From assembly GCA_963839515.1 (NCBI GenBank), contig CAWIVN010000025.1, positions 130,207-194,206 of the forward strand: a stretch of DNA of 64,000 bases, in the 5' to 3' direction. Within the stretch, counting starts at the first letter, position 1, and every line of letters starts with the position of its first letter. Origin of the DNA: Fredericiella sp963839515. Lineage in GTDB: Bacteria; Chloroflexota; Anaerolineae; Caldilineales; Caldilineaceae. A program made the translations under genes and the position numbers. Positions 16,575 to 25,412 of this stretch are shown here, in pieces. The notes beneath the pieces are model-generated. The model saw only the letters and a list, made by a program, of their open reading frames with translations. It did no database searches and was not told the DNA's origin.

Positions 16575-18813
16575 CAGATCAAACGCAACAGATCCCACAG
16601 CCCCTGCCGATGCAGCAAGCCAGCAGCACTTGGCGCTTGTCGAACTTTTGCCGCTCCTGGAACGGCTCGACCAGTTACTGCAGAACGCGATCAGGGGTGC
16701 CGACGCTCTGTACGGAACAGATGCTGCGACAGATCCATACCGCGGTCTTTACATTGACCAGGATGAGGTGGTGAGTCTGCTGCAGCGTGCACCGGGCGAG
16801 CCGGCCTTTTCCGGTACTGGACAAGCGCGGCTCGTTACCGCCGAATTGGATGACCGCACTTCGCGGCTGGCAACGCTCCGAAATAGCTATGATCTGACGC
16901 CGTTCGACGTCGATCTTCTCGTCGTGGCCCTGGCCCCTGATTTGGATCGCCGCTATGAACGGCTCTACGCCTATCTGCAGGATGACGTCAGCCGGCGCCG
17001 CCCCAGCGTCGATCTGGCACTAAATCTCCTCTGCGCCGACGCTAGCGAGAAACTGCTGCGTCGCAAGCATTTTGCACCCGAAGCACCGCTTATCAAGGGG
17101 CGTTTGCTGCATCTTGTACCCGAAGACGAAAAGATGCTGACGCCCCTCTTGGCCCATTCCTTGAAAGTAGACGAACAGATCGTCACGCTGCTGCTTAGAC
17201 AGCAAACCCTTGATCCGCGGCTGGCGCCGTTCTGCCATCTTGCTTCGACGCATGAGGACGCAGCACAGCACTCACCAGTCGCGCAGGCGGCGCGGGCGCT
17301 GCGCACTTTGGTGAATCAAGCCTGGCAACAAGGTATACCGCTGCGTCTTTACTTCGAGGGACCTGCCGGCGACGACAAACGCGCCACCGCCGTGATGCTC
17401 GCTTCCACCATCGGAGTGCCTCTACTAGAGGTTGATTTGGGCCAGGCCCTGGAGGCCGATCCATCGCTGACCTGGGCACCCAAGCTGATTTTCCGTGAAG
17501 CGCGTTTTCAACATGCGCTGCTCTATATCACCGAATCGGATGCGTTGTTCCCCGCGCAGCAACATAGCGGTCGCCAACGCCTGCTCACGGAACTCAGCGA
17601 CCACGAGGGTGTCACAATTTTGGTGGGTACCGAACCCTGGAGTGCTGCATCCGGGTTGACCATTGGTATCGTCACGATCCATTTTGATGCGCCGGCCTTT
17701 GAAGATCGCCGTGTACTTTGGCAACGGCACTTGGATGCGGCTGGATTGACGCTGCCTGTCCCGGAAATCGACATCCTTGCCGGGCGATTCCGCCTCACGT
17801 CGACCCAGATTGCCGCTGCCGTGGCAACCGGGGCGCAGCTCGCATTGCTGCGGGCGGCGGAGACATCGTTGCTCCCTGACGGAGCTGCAGCCGAGAACCT
17901 GTCCGGTATCACGCTGGCAGATCTCTTTGGTGCTGCACGTGCCCAATCCGGCCATGATCTGGCGCTGGCGGGCGCAGAAATGGGCGTACAGAAAGTCACA
18001 CCGGTATACCAGTGGCAGGATATCGTCCTGCCCCAAGATACCGTCGCCCAGTTACACGAAATTTGCCAGCGCGTTGAACACCAACCACGCGTCTTGGGCG
18101 CATGGGGTTTTGGCAAGAAGCTATCGCGCGGCAAGGGCGTCAACGCGCTATTTGTGGGTACTTCCGGTACAGGCAAGACGATGGCAGCGGAAATATTAGC
18201 CAATGCACTGGGACTGGATCTCTACAAAATCGATTTGTCCAATGTAGTAAGCAAATATATCGGTGAGACTGAAAAAAAGCTGGAACGAATCTTTTCCGGT
18301 GCTGCCCAGGCCAATGCCATCTTATTTTTCGACGAGGCGGACGCTCTCTTTGGCAAGCGCTCCGAGGTTAAGGACGCTCACGACCGCTATGCCAATATTG
18401 AAATCAGCTATCTGCTCCAAAAGCTGGAGGATTATGAAGGCCTGGTAATCCTCGCCACCAATATGCGCAACAATCTCGATAGCGCCTTTGTCAGGCGCAT
18501 GGCCTTCATTGTCCAGTTTCCACAGCCGGAAGAAGCCGATCGCCTTCGCATTTGGCAGACGATCTGGCCGTCAGCGACACCCTGCGCGCCGGACCTGGAT
18601 TTTACGTTCATGGCGGGCCATTTCAAGCTCAGTGGCGGCAACATCAAGAATATTGCCATGGCTGCAGCCTTTTTGGCCGCCAATGACGGCCAGGTAGTCA
18701 CCACGCCGCACCTGATTTGGGCCACCCGGCGCGAGCTGCAGAAGATGGGCAAAACGGCTGTGCCGCTTGATTTTGGACCCTACGGGCGTTTTCTGGAAGA
18801 GCAACAGTCATGA
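16528..18813 (+). CDS. AAA+ ATPase of contractile injection system (Pvc15-like)
   Basis: 761 residues with two ATPase-like modules. The first, near residues 270-420, is degenerate (GPAGDDKRATAVMLAS in the P-loop place). The second is intact: Walker A VGTSGTGKT near residue 545, Walker B ILFFDEADALF near 600, sensor ILATNMRNN and arginine finger SAFVRRMAF. Pvc15/Afp15-type ATPases accompany eCIS particles and are thought to help load or remodel cargo. Its stop overlaps the next start (ATGA), so the two are translationally coupled. The N-terminal 250 residues are helical and specific to this family. Confidence 0.92.
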   Translation: MTTQEQMTSQTSRRSSRSNATDPTAPADAASQQHLALVELLPLLERLDQLLQNAIRGADALYGTDAATDPYRGLYIDQDEVVSLLQRAPGEPAFSGTGQARLVTAELDDRTSRLATLRNSYDLTPFDVDLLVVALAPDLDRRYERLYAYLQDDVSRRRPSVDLALNLLCADASEKLLRRKHFAPEAPLIKGRLLHLVPEDEKMLTPLLAHSLKVDEQIVTLLLRQQTLDPRLAPFCHLASTHEDAAQHSPVAQAARALRTLVNQAWQQGIPLRLYFEGPAGDDKRATAVMLASTIGVPLLEVDLGQALEADPSLTWAPKLIFREARFQHALLYITESDALFPAQQHSGRQRLLTELSDHEGVTILVGTEPWSAASGLTIGIVTIHFDAPAFEDRRVLWQRHLDAAGLTLPVPEIDILAGRFRLTSTQIAAAVATGAQLALLRAAETSLLPDGAAAENLSGITLADLFGAARAQSGHDLALAGAEMGVQKVTPVYQWQDIVLPQDTVAQLHEICQRVEHQPRVLGAWGFGKKLSRGKGVNALFVGTSGTGKTMAAEILANALGLDLYKIDLSNVVSKYIGETEKKLERIFSGAAQANAILFFDEADALFGKRSEVKDAHDRYANIEISYLLQKLEDYEGLVILATNMRNNLDSAFVRRMAFIVQFPQPEEADRLRIWQTIWPSATPCAPDLDFTFMAGHFKLSGGNIKNIAMAAAFLAANDGQVVTTPHLIWATRRELQKMGKTAVPLDFGPYGRFLEEQQS

Positions 18814-19484
18814 TACGCGACCTTGATATCACGATCCAAGCGATGCTTGAAACGCTCGCTCCGCCTGGCTCAGTCCTCGCCAGCGCCGATGTTACCTTTG
18901 ACCTGCCCGACGCCGAGTGGCGCACAGGGATCACAAGCCTGACTGTCAACTGCTACCTCTACGACGTGCGCGAAAACCGCGAGATGCGTACCAATGAGCG
19001 CCTGGTTCAACGGTCGGATACTGGTATTCCCATGGCGCTGCGCCAGCCGCCTGTGCGTGTCGACTGCACCTACTGCATTACAGCCTGGAGTCCAGCCGAA
19101 AACGAGTCGGTGCTCGAGGAACACCGGCTACTCAGCCAGGTGCTGCGCTTGCTGCTCCAGAACCCGACCATACCCCCTGGTGTGCTGCAGGGCAGCCTGG
19201 TCACGCAGATTCCTCCTTACCCGCGCGTAATTGCTGGCCCCAGCGATATCAAAAACATGCCCGAATTTTGGGGGGCGCTCGACCAGCAGCTAAAGCCGTC
19301 GCTAAACTACACCATCACGCTCGCGCTCTTGCTGGATGAAGAACCGCCAGTCGACGCGATCCTGAATGTCGTCGAGGAAGTGAATGTGGATGCGGAAGCC
19401 CAGCACTTGGCCAACGACCCCAGGCTGCCGCTCCATGACTCACCATATACACAGTATTGGCAACATCAGCTGAACAACCCGTGA
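18810..19484 (+). CDS. DUF4255 (Pvc16-like) tail cap protein
   Basis: 224 residues. N-terminal IRDLDITIQAMLETLAPPG and FDLPDAEWRT, then the strand-rich LTVNCYLYDVREN and RTNERLVQR, and a central PPVRVDCTYCITAWS. HRLLSQVLRLLLQNPTIPP is the helix typical of DUF4255. Pvc16/Afp16-type proteins terminate the tube and sheath at the distal end. The start ATG overlaps the ATPase stop. The short region 19485-19567 before the sheath gene contains only its ribosome site. Confidence 0.88.
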   Translation: MIRDLDITIQAMLETLAPPGSVLASADVTFDLPDAEWRTGITSLTVNCYLYDVRENREMRTNERLVQRSDTGIPMALRQPPVRVDCTYCITAWSPAENESVLEEHRLLSQVLRLLLQNPTIPPGVLQGSLVTQIPPYPRVIAGPSDIKNMPEFWGALDQQLKPSLNYTITLALLLDEEPPVDAILNVVEEVNVDAEAQHLANDPRLPLHDSPYTQYWQHQLNNP

Positions 19485-19567
19485 AACCTGGGCACACCGT
19501 TGTGTGTCGGAACGCCCCGCCAAAGGCGCACTTGTAGAGCGAACGATGAAAAAGGAGATGGCGAACT

Positions 19568-21724
19568 ATGAGCTTTGATCTCGGTCTCAATGTCGTCGAA
19601 GTGGATGGTCGTGCGACACCCAGCATTCAGCCTGCGGCCACGTCGGTGACTGGCTTTGTGATTCGCAGCCAACGCGGCGTCGCCGGCGACGTGGTGCGCG
19701 TCACAAACTGGAGCCAGTTCCTGGAACGTTTTGGCTCCTATCTGCGCGGCGCCTACGGCGCCTATGCTGTGCGCGGTTTCTTTGACAACGGCGGGGCGAC
19801 CGCCTACGTCGTGCGCGTGGTGAACACGACAGCAGGCACAGCTACCCGAGCAGTCCTCACCTCCAGCCCAGGTCCCTGGGCGTTGGCGCCAGGAGGCGAG
19901 TTAAGCTTTAACACCAATTTGTCCGGCGCCCCGCTGACGGCAACCTTTAACGCCGGCGGCGCAACGCTGACGGGTGGCCCAGGGCCTTTCAATCTGGAAG
20001 ACGCCGGCGCCGGGCGATCTCTGACATTGACGGTCAACGGTGTGGCACGCGGGCCTCATCAGTTTGATGCGGCCGATTTTGCCGGCGGGCTCGGGGCCGC
20101 TACCGCCGCCGAGGTCGCAGCAGTGCTCAACCGCGAATATCCCGGTATTCAGTCTTTTGTCGACCCCGGCGACAATCGGCTGCGGGTGCGCTCGGACCGC
20201 CGCGGCACTGGCGCGGCACTGGCGGCCGGCGGATCAGCCGCTGCTGAGTTAGGACTGGGCGCCAACACTTCAGGCACCGGCAATGTCGCCGATATCGATG
20301 CTGTGACTCCTGCCGAGGCGCGCGCCATCATTGCTTCCGTGTTGGAACCCGCACCGCTTGGATTCTCCGTCACAGTCGATGAAGGACGCATCTTCATCGA
20401 ACACCCGAATACGGGCACGGACCAGACGATCCAGGCCGTAGCCGATGCAGCAAATACTGCTGCGTCTCTTGGTTTCGATACCGACCCCCACGCCGGCACC
20501 GGTGGCGACCCAGCCCAGGAGGCCACAGCTGCGAGCGCCACGTTCGGTGACCTGGCCGTCAGCGCCGGGTATCGCGGCCAGGCAGACCGCGGTGCTTGGG
20601 GCAATGACCTGCGTATACAGACGGTGGTTAACGGTGCTTCCTTTGACCTGACCGTCTACCGTGGCGACGACGACGATCGAGTGACGCTCGAGACTTGGCC
20701 CGGGTTGAGCATGGACGCCGCGGCCAGCAACTTTGCTGAAGCCATCATCAACGATGAAATCGCCGGCTCTAAATATATCGTTGTGGAGGCCACGGGCACC
20801 GCTGTTCCCCCGGCCACAGCACCAACGCCGCTCGAGGACGGTGATGATGGTGAATTCCCGCCGGGAATGGATACCAATGCCTACGCCGCCGCCTTCGCTC
20901 GCTTTGAAACGATCAACATCCAGCTGCTCTGTTGTCCGGAAAGCGCAGAAGCGGATGTTGTGAGCGCCGGCTTGAGCCACGCCGCTAACCTGGGAGATCG
21001 CATGTTTGTCGGACATACACCCTTCAGCAACGATCTGGGTGCGGCACTCACCTATGGCAAGCAGTTTCAGGCCAACAAGGTGTACGGTGCACTCTACTTC
21101 CCCTGGATCCAAATTAACGACCCCATCGGCAGCCGTATTTGGGTGCCACCAACCGGCCACCTGCTTGGCGTCTATGCTCGCACCGAACGCGAGCGTGGCA
21201 TCTGGAAAGCGCCGGCTGGCAATGCCGCCCTGGTACAGGGGGCCCTAGATGTGCGCTATCACATCACCAATCGCGACCACACGGCGCTTGTCAAGGAAGG
21301 CAGCGTTAATGCCGTGCGCTTCATCGCTGGGCAGGGCATTGTCGTGGATAGCTCGCGTACGCTGAGCACCAATCCGCTGTGGATTTACGTCAACGTGCGT
21401 CTCCTCTTCAACTTCGTAAAGAGTTCACTCATGGGGGGCCTACGTTGGACTGTCCAGGAGCCCAATACATCTGACCTTTGGAACAAGGTCAAGTTTAACA
21501 GCGTGACTCCCTTCCTGCTGGGCCTGTGGCGCCGCGGTGCCTTTGGCCCGGGCACACCCGACCAGGTCTTTACGGTCAAAGTGGACGCTGAGAACAACAC
21601 GCCGGCCGATATTCAGCAAGGCCGGCTCAACGTCGAGGTCTTTTTCTATCCAAGCCGCCCTGCCGAGACCATCGTGATCACGGTCGGCCAGCAAGAGGGC
21701 GGCGCCACGGCTAGCGAGAGTTGA
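19568..21724 (+). CDS. Contractile tail sheath protein
   Basis: 718 residues, large for the family because of a middle insertion rich in Gly/Ala/Thr (about 100-390). The N-terminus GLNVVEVDGRATPSIQP, TGFVIRSQRG and AVRGFFDNGGATAYVVRV is diagnostic of phage and eCIS sheaths. The C-terminal third carries the conserved interlocking domain (GDRMFVGHTPFSND, SRTLSTNPLWIYVNVRLL, LRWTVQEPNTSDLW, RLNVEVFFYPSRPAETI). It polymerises round the tube and drives injection by contraction. Only one sheath gene is present, while PVC/Afp loci encode three. Start has AAGGAG 10 bases upstream. Confidence 0.95.
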   Translation: MSFDLGLNVVEVDGRATPSIQPAATSVTGFVIRSQRGVAGDVVRVTNWSQFLERFGSYLRGAYGAYAVRGFFDNGGATAYVVRVVNTTAGTATRAVLTSSPGPWALAPGGELSFNTNLSGAPLTATFNAGGATLTGGPGPFNLEDAGAGRSLTLTVNGVARGPHQFDAADFAGGLGAATAAEVAAVLNREYPGIQSFVDPGDNRLRVRSDRRGTGAALAAGGSAAAELGLGANTSGTGNVADIDAVTPAEARAIIASVLEPAPLGFSVTVDEGRIFIEHPNTGTDQTIQAVADAANTAASLGFDTDPHAGTGGDPAQEATAASATFGDLAVSAGYRGQADRGAWGNDLRIQTVVNGASFDLTVYRGDDDDRVTLETWPGLSMDAAASNFAEAIINDEIAGSKYIVVEATGTAVPPATAPTPLEDGDDGEFPPGMDTNAYAAAFARFETINIQLLCCPESAEADVVSAGLSHAANLGDRMFVGHTPFSNDLGAALTYGKQFQANKVYGALYFPWIQINDPIGSRIWVPPTGHLLGVYARTERERGIWKAPAGNAALVQGALDVRYHITNRDHTALVKEGSVNAVRFIAGQGIVVDSSRTLSTNPLWIYVNVRLLFNFVKSSLMGGLRWTVQEPNTSDLWNKVKFNSVTPFLLGLWRRGAFGPGTPDQVFTVKVDAENNTPADIQQGRLNVEVFFYPSRPAETIVITVGQQEGGATASES

Positions 21725-21740
21725 GCGGAGGAGAACAACA

Positions 21741-22202
21741 ATGGCAGATTTTGGCTTTACCGAGGCCTATCGAAGCGACGAATTTGTCGTGGAGATCGAG
21801 GGCATAGAAAGCCCGGGGATTACGAGCGTCAGCGGTCTCAGCGAGGGAACAATCGATTCCATCGATCAGCCGGACGGTGGCTCAAATATCACGCACAAGA
21901 TCAGTTCCGGCACCATCAAGTATGACGACCTGACGCTGATTCGCAACATGGACGGCAGCCAGGCCGACAGCGATTTCCGAGACTGGTTCCAGGAGATGTT
22001 TACGCTCGACGGCACCGGGACCGGCTCCCAGCTGCGCCGCAATGGCTCAGTGGTCAAGAAGCAGTTTGGACAAGAGGTGCTGCGGTTTGCCTTCGAAGGA
22101 GCATGGATTAAGTCGTCCAAGTTCTCCGATCTCAACGCCGCCAACTCCGAGTTGTTCAAGCAAACGATCGTGTTGGCCATTGAGCGCATGTACCGCGTCT
22201 AG
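21741..22202 (+). CDS. Inner tail tube protein (gp19-like)
   Basis: 153 residues, standard for the T4 gp19/Pvc1 tube family. SDEFVVEIEGIESPGITSVSG, the acidic loop DQPDGG, ISSGTIKYDDLTLIRNMDG, FRDWFQEMF and a C-terminal RFAFEGAWIKSSKFSDLN are typical. It forms the hexameric rigid tube inside the sheath. It follows the sheath by 16 bases with AGCGGAGGA as ribosome site. This is the only full-length tube gene; the tube-like domain downstream belongs to the baseplate hub. Confidence 0.95.
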   Translation: MADFGFTEAYRSDEFVVEIEGIESPGITSVSGLSEGTIDSIDQPDGGSNITHKISSGTIKYDDLTLIRNMDGSQADSDFRDWFQEMFTLDGTGTGSQLRRNGSVVKKQFGQEVLRFAFEGAWIKSSKFSDLNAANSELFKQTIVLAIERMYRV

Positions 22203-22243
22203 CAGCCGGCAAACGAGACAGCTACGAGGATGAAAATCAAGTT

Positions 22244-23005
22244 ATGCAGCACCAAGCGGAGTACGAAGTTGTTCTACCCATCGGCTATACCGACGCCGCC
22301 GGCGCAGTCCACCGCCGCGCGGTTCTGCGCAAGATGCGCGGCCACGAAGAGGCTCTGCTCTACGATCAGTCGCTAACCACCGGTCAGCTCGTGACAGCGC
22401 TGCTGCTAAGCTGCCTGCTGAGATCGGGCGATCTGCCGAGCCTTGACGCCGCTGCCGTGGCGCACCTTTACACGGCGGACCGGAACTACTTGTTGCTGGA
22501 GTTACGGCGCATCACGCTCGGCAACATGCTGCAGGCCTGGTACAACTGCCCGCGCTGTACCGGACAAATCCAAGTGCTCGAAGATTTGAGCCAGGTAGGA
22601 GTGCGCCGGCTGGCCGATCACGAAATCCTCTCCGACATCGTTCTCATGCTGGAGGATGGCTATACCGACCGCCAAGGCGTGCAGCACAGCGAGCTGACGC
22701 TGACTCTTCCCAGCGGTGCTGACGAAGAGTTTGTCGCGCCGATGGTCGACAAAGATCCGCTCAAAGCGCAAGACGCCTTGCTGCTGCGTTGTATCAAGCG
22801 CTTTGGGACACTGCCCAAGGCGGCCATGGAGGCCTATGGCGTCAAGATCCTGCGTGATCTGACGTTGGGAGACCGCCAGCGACTGCACAAGGTCTTTCAA
22901 GAGCAAACGCCTGGCATCGACTTGCGACGTACCATTGTATGCCCTCAATGCCAGGCCGCGTTCCAAGGCATGATGGACCTTTCCAATTTTTTCGTATTGA
23001 GCTAG
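22244..23005 (+). CDS. T4-baseplate/assembly-chaperone-like protein with zinc ribbon
   Basis: 253 residues. EVVLPIGYTDAAGAVHR, VLRKMRGHEEALL, ADRNYLLLELRRITLGN and a Cys4 zinc ribbon made from NCPRC (near residue 104) and VCPQC (near 233). Proteins with this build occur after the tube gene in eCIS and myophage loci and resemble the T4 baseplate/tail-assembly family (PF12322-like). A role in tape-measure or baseplate assembly is inferred from position. The next small gene starts inside its last codons. Confidence 0.75.
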   Translation: MQHQAEYEVVLPIGYTDAAGAVHRRAVLRKMRGHEEALLYDQSLTTGQLVTALLLSCLLRSGDLPSLDAAAVAHLYTADRNYLLLELRRITLGNMLQAWYNCPRCTGQIQVLEDLSQVGVRRLADHEILSDIVLMLEDGYTDRQGVQHSELTLTLPSGADEEFVAPMVDKDPLKAQDALLLRCIKRFGTLPKAAMEAYGVKILRDLTLGDRQRLHKVFQEQTPGIDLRRTIVCPQCQAAFQGMMDLSNFFVLS

Positions 23006-23202
23006 GCGGTGGTTCGTCCGGAGGCGGCGTCCGGCTGCGCCAAGAAGTCTTCTACTTGGCATACCACCTGCACTGGCCTCATTCAGAGATTATGAACCTG
23101 GAAATAGGAGAGCGCCGGATCTATATCCAGATGTTGGCACAACGGATCGAAGATGAAAATCGTGCGCTTACGGCATGGAGTGAGCGACTCACCACAGGGT
23201 AG
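22996..23202 (+). CDS. DUF6760-like small eCIS protein (start uncertain)
   Basis: About 68 residues, with the conserved core EVFYLAYHLHWPHSEIMNL followed by ERRIYIQMLAQRI, the pattern of the short DUF6760-type proteins in eCIS loci. No ATG, GTG or TTG fits well. ATT 22996, which overlaps the upstream stop, is given as a working start because a Gly/Ser-rich leader precedes the core in frame. It probably pairs with the zinc-ribbon protein in the way that phage G/GT chaperones flank the tube and tape measure, but that is inference. Confidence 0.6.
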   Translation: MELGGGSSGGGVRLRQEVFYLAYHLHWPHSEIMNLEIGERRIYIQMLAQRIEDENRALTAWSERLTTG

Positions 23203-23206
23203 ATAC

Positions 23207-24445
23207 ATGTTGCGGAACCGTAGGGGAGCAGAAGCACGCCGGCCGCAGGTATGGCAGGCGAGGCAAGCAGCGCAGGAAGGGGCGGTATCATTCAGCCTTG
23301 TTCTGCCGCGCCTTGTGCTTAATATCCCCCAGCAGTTGCTCATGGCACTTGTGCCTTTCCTGCAGCTCCCTCGCCCTTCTGCCGCCACAAAGGCGGTACC
23401 AAGCGAGATAAACGCCCGCTCGGCATCAATGCCATGGCTGGAGGCAGAACCAACCGTGTGGGTCAAAGAAGGCCGCCGCACGCCTAACATCACACCAACC
23501 GGCCCAAGCGTAACCAGCGGCACGGGAAACACGGTTCAAGTAACAGCTGCTCCCCATGACATCGGCAGTACCGTCCCAAGCGGCGGTCCGGGACAGGGGG
23601 CGAACACTCGCGCGGCCGGCCAGCACTCGCCGGCGCAGATGGCGAACGACTCGCTGCCTCTACCGGCCAGCATCACCTCGATCCTGCACATGACGGTCAT
23701 GCAAAACCAGGTTGGGCGCGGCGCTCATACACGCCGCACTTCTCGGCAGCCGGCGGCGCTTGCTCCGAAAGCTCCCAGCAGTATTTCGCTTGCGCGGCCG
23801 GCTGCTGCAGTGCACGCCCCCTTGCTGTTTCTGCTGCCGGGCCAGATGTTTGGGCGGGTTTCAATGCCCGCAGCGAGGTCAGACAACGCTGCGATGCCTT
23901 ATTTGTCCGATCCATGGAGCCCGGTTCGGCAGCCGCAGCCGCCGGCAGTCTTGACTGCGGCAGCAGTGGCGCCCAAACAAGCCGAGACGGACCACTATTC
24001 AGGGCCGGCTGCAGCGCAGGCAGGACAGCAGCTCGTCTGGCGCGCTGCACTCGACGGCGAATCTGGGCGTGGTGATCTCTTGTCCACGCAATCGGGCCCG
24101 CGCACATCGGGCGTGCCGGCCTATCCCTCTCCGCTGCCGGCGAACCATGCTCGAGCGCCAGCCTATCCGAATCCACAGTTCGCGCCGGGCTCTTCTCTCG
24201 TTCACCTGGCGCTGATGCAGGAAACTGTGGTGCACACTGTAAAGAAACAAGTGACGCTGGAACTGGAACATCAGCGTGAGGCCTTGGCCCGGCACGCCGC
24301 ACCGCCCAGCCGGGCGAATGCTCCCGCCGGCCGGACGATGGCGCTGGCCGAAGGCATGACCAATGAGGCAGTCGTGCAGCTGCTGCTTAGTAAGCTGCGC
24401 ACGCTGCTACAGGAAGAGCGCTTCCGACAAGGATGGATCCGTTAA
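23207..24445 (+). CDS. Disordered Pro/Ala-rich protein in tape-measure position
   Basis: About 412 residues. Most of it is low-complexity Ala, Pro, Ser and Gln, and predicted disordered by eye, with a few hydrophobic helices (NIPQQLLMALVPFLQLP; ITSILHMTVMQNQ). The C-terminus is ordered: TVKKQVTLELEHQREALAR and VVQLLLSKLRTLLQEERF. No family recognised. In myophage order the gene after tube and chaperones is the tape measure, and no other long helical tape-measure gene is present in this locus, so this is the positional candidate, although it is short and not coiled coil. Start ATG 23207 follows the previous stop by four bases; an in-frame ATG at 23153 is an alternative. Confidence 0.6.
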   Translation: MLRNRRGAEARRPQVWQARQAAQEGAVSFSLVLPRLVLNIPQQLLMALVPFLQLPRPSAATKAVPSEINARSASMPWLEAEPTVWVKEGRRTPNITPTGPSVTSGTGNTVQVTAAPHDIGSTVPSGGPGQGANTRAAGQHSPAQMANDSLPLPASITSILHMTVMQNQVGRGAHTRRTSRQPAALAPKAPSSISLARPAAAVHAPLLFLLPGQMFGRVSMPAARSDNAAMPYLSDPWSPVRQPQPPAVLTAAAVAPKQAETDHYSGPAAAQAGQQLVWRAALDGESGRGDLLSTQSGPRTSGVPAYPSPLPANHARAPAYPNPQFAPGSSLVHLALMQETVVHTVKKQVTLELEHQREALARHAAPPSRANAPAGRTMALAEGMTNEAVVQLLLSKLRTLLQEERFRQGWIR

Positions 24446-24466
24446 TGGATTGGGGAGAATGGCTAT

Positions 24467-25063
24467 ATGGAAGAACGACAAGTACTGCGGGGCTTTCTCG
24501 CCAACGTCGATGTGCTGCCACCGCTGATCATCACGTTTCAATTCAATCCAACTTCCGTACGCGACAACAAGGCCGTGAACTATGCCGATCGCAACGACTC
24601 GTTGTGCGGCAATGCACCCGGCAAGGTCTACACCGGCGGTGGCCACCGTACCATTTCATTCAATTTTCAACTGCATGGATTGGAGAAAGGTACGAATGCA
24701 CTCAATCCTACACCGCTGGACAACGGGATCTCCACGGAGCTGGCCAAATTGCGCTCTTTCCTCTATCCAAAGGCTGATGCCTGGGCAACCATAGGCGCAC
24801 TGCTGGGTGGCAGCGAGGATGGGCGCCGTCTGGCCGCCCCGCCCACCTGTATCTTTGGCTTCGGCGCCAAGATTCTGGAGTGCGTCGTGACCGACCTGAC
24901 GATCGAGGAACAGCAGTTCAACAGCCTGTTGGCTCCGGTGCGCGCCGAAATCGGTGTGACGCTGACGGTAGTCGAACGCGGTGACCATCCCTTATATAAG
25001 TTCGACACGCAGCATCGCAACGTCTTGGCTGCGCTGGGCATTCAAAATATCAGCATTTTTTAG
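24467..25063 (+). CDS. CIS tube-domain baseplate protein (Pvc7 N-terminal type)
   Basis: 198 residues. RGFLANVDVLPPLIITFQFNP, the central GGGHRTISFNFQLHG, FLYPKADAW, PPTCIFGFG, ILECVVTDLTIEEQQFN and APVRAEIGVTLTVVE match the CIS-tube-protein domain that starts the tube on the baseplate hub. In Pvc7 this domain is fused to LysM. Here the LysM part is a separate gene 16 bases downstream, so the two products probably associate. Confidence 0.85.
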   Translation: MEERQVLRGFLANVDVLPPLIITFQFNPTSVRDNKAVNYADRNDSLCGNAPGKVYTGGGHRTISFNFQLHGLEKGTNALNPTPLDNGISTELAKLRSFLYPKADAWATIGALLGGSEDGRRLAAPPTCIFGFGAKILECVVTDLTIEEQQFNSLLAPVRAEIGVTLTVVERGDHPLYKFDTQHRNVLAALGIQNISIF

Positions 25064-25079
25064 CAGCGGAGAGTGTCTC

Positions 25080-25373
25080 ATGGCGGTATCGCTCTATTCC
25101 AGGTACTACGGACTGGAAAACGTGGTTGTCGATGCGACATTGAGCCTGGCGCAACGTCCCATCGGCGCCGTGCCGGAGTTCCCCGACAGTCTCGTGCATA
25201 TCCTTATCGGCGGCGAGACTTTGGATCAACTGGCGAAACGCTATTACGGACGGGAGGATCTCTGGTGGCGCATCGCCGACGCCAACCCGCGCCGCTTTCC
25301 GCTCGATTGGCAGCCCGGCGAACGGTTGGTGATCCCGCCGATCCGTGTGGCAACACGCATGCCGCGGCGCTGA
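25080..25373 (+). CDS. LysM-domain baseplate protein
   Basis: 97 residues. The LysM repeat covers about 40-85: VHILIGGETLDQLAKRYYG, WWRIADANPRRFPLDWQPGE and RLVIPPI. It is the tail-X/gp53-like LysM protein that joins tube initiator and hub in eCIS and phage baseplates. ATG 25080 has GGAGAG upstream. It completes the split Pvc7 pair. Confidence 0.85.
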   Translation: MAVSLYSRYYGLENVVVDATLSLAQRPIGAVPEFPDSLVHILIGGETLDQLAKRYYGREDLWWRIADANPRRFPLDWQPGERLVIPPIRVATRMPRR

Positions 25374-25412
25374 ATCCTGCAAGCGTGTAAATTCTGGCAG
25401 CACAGGTAAATC

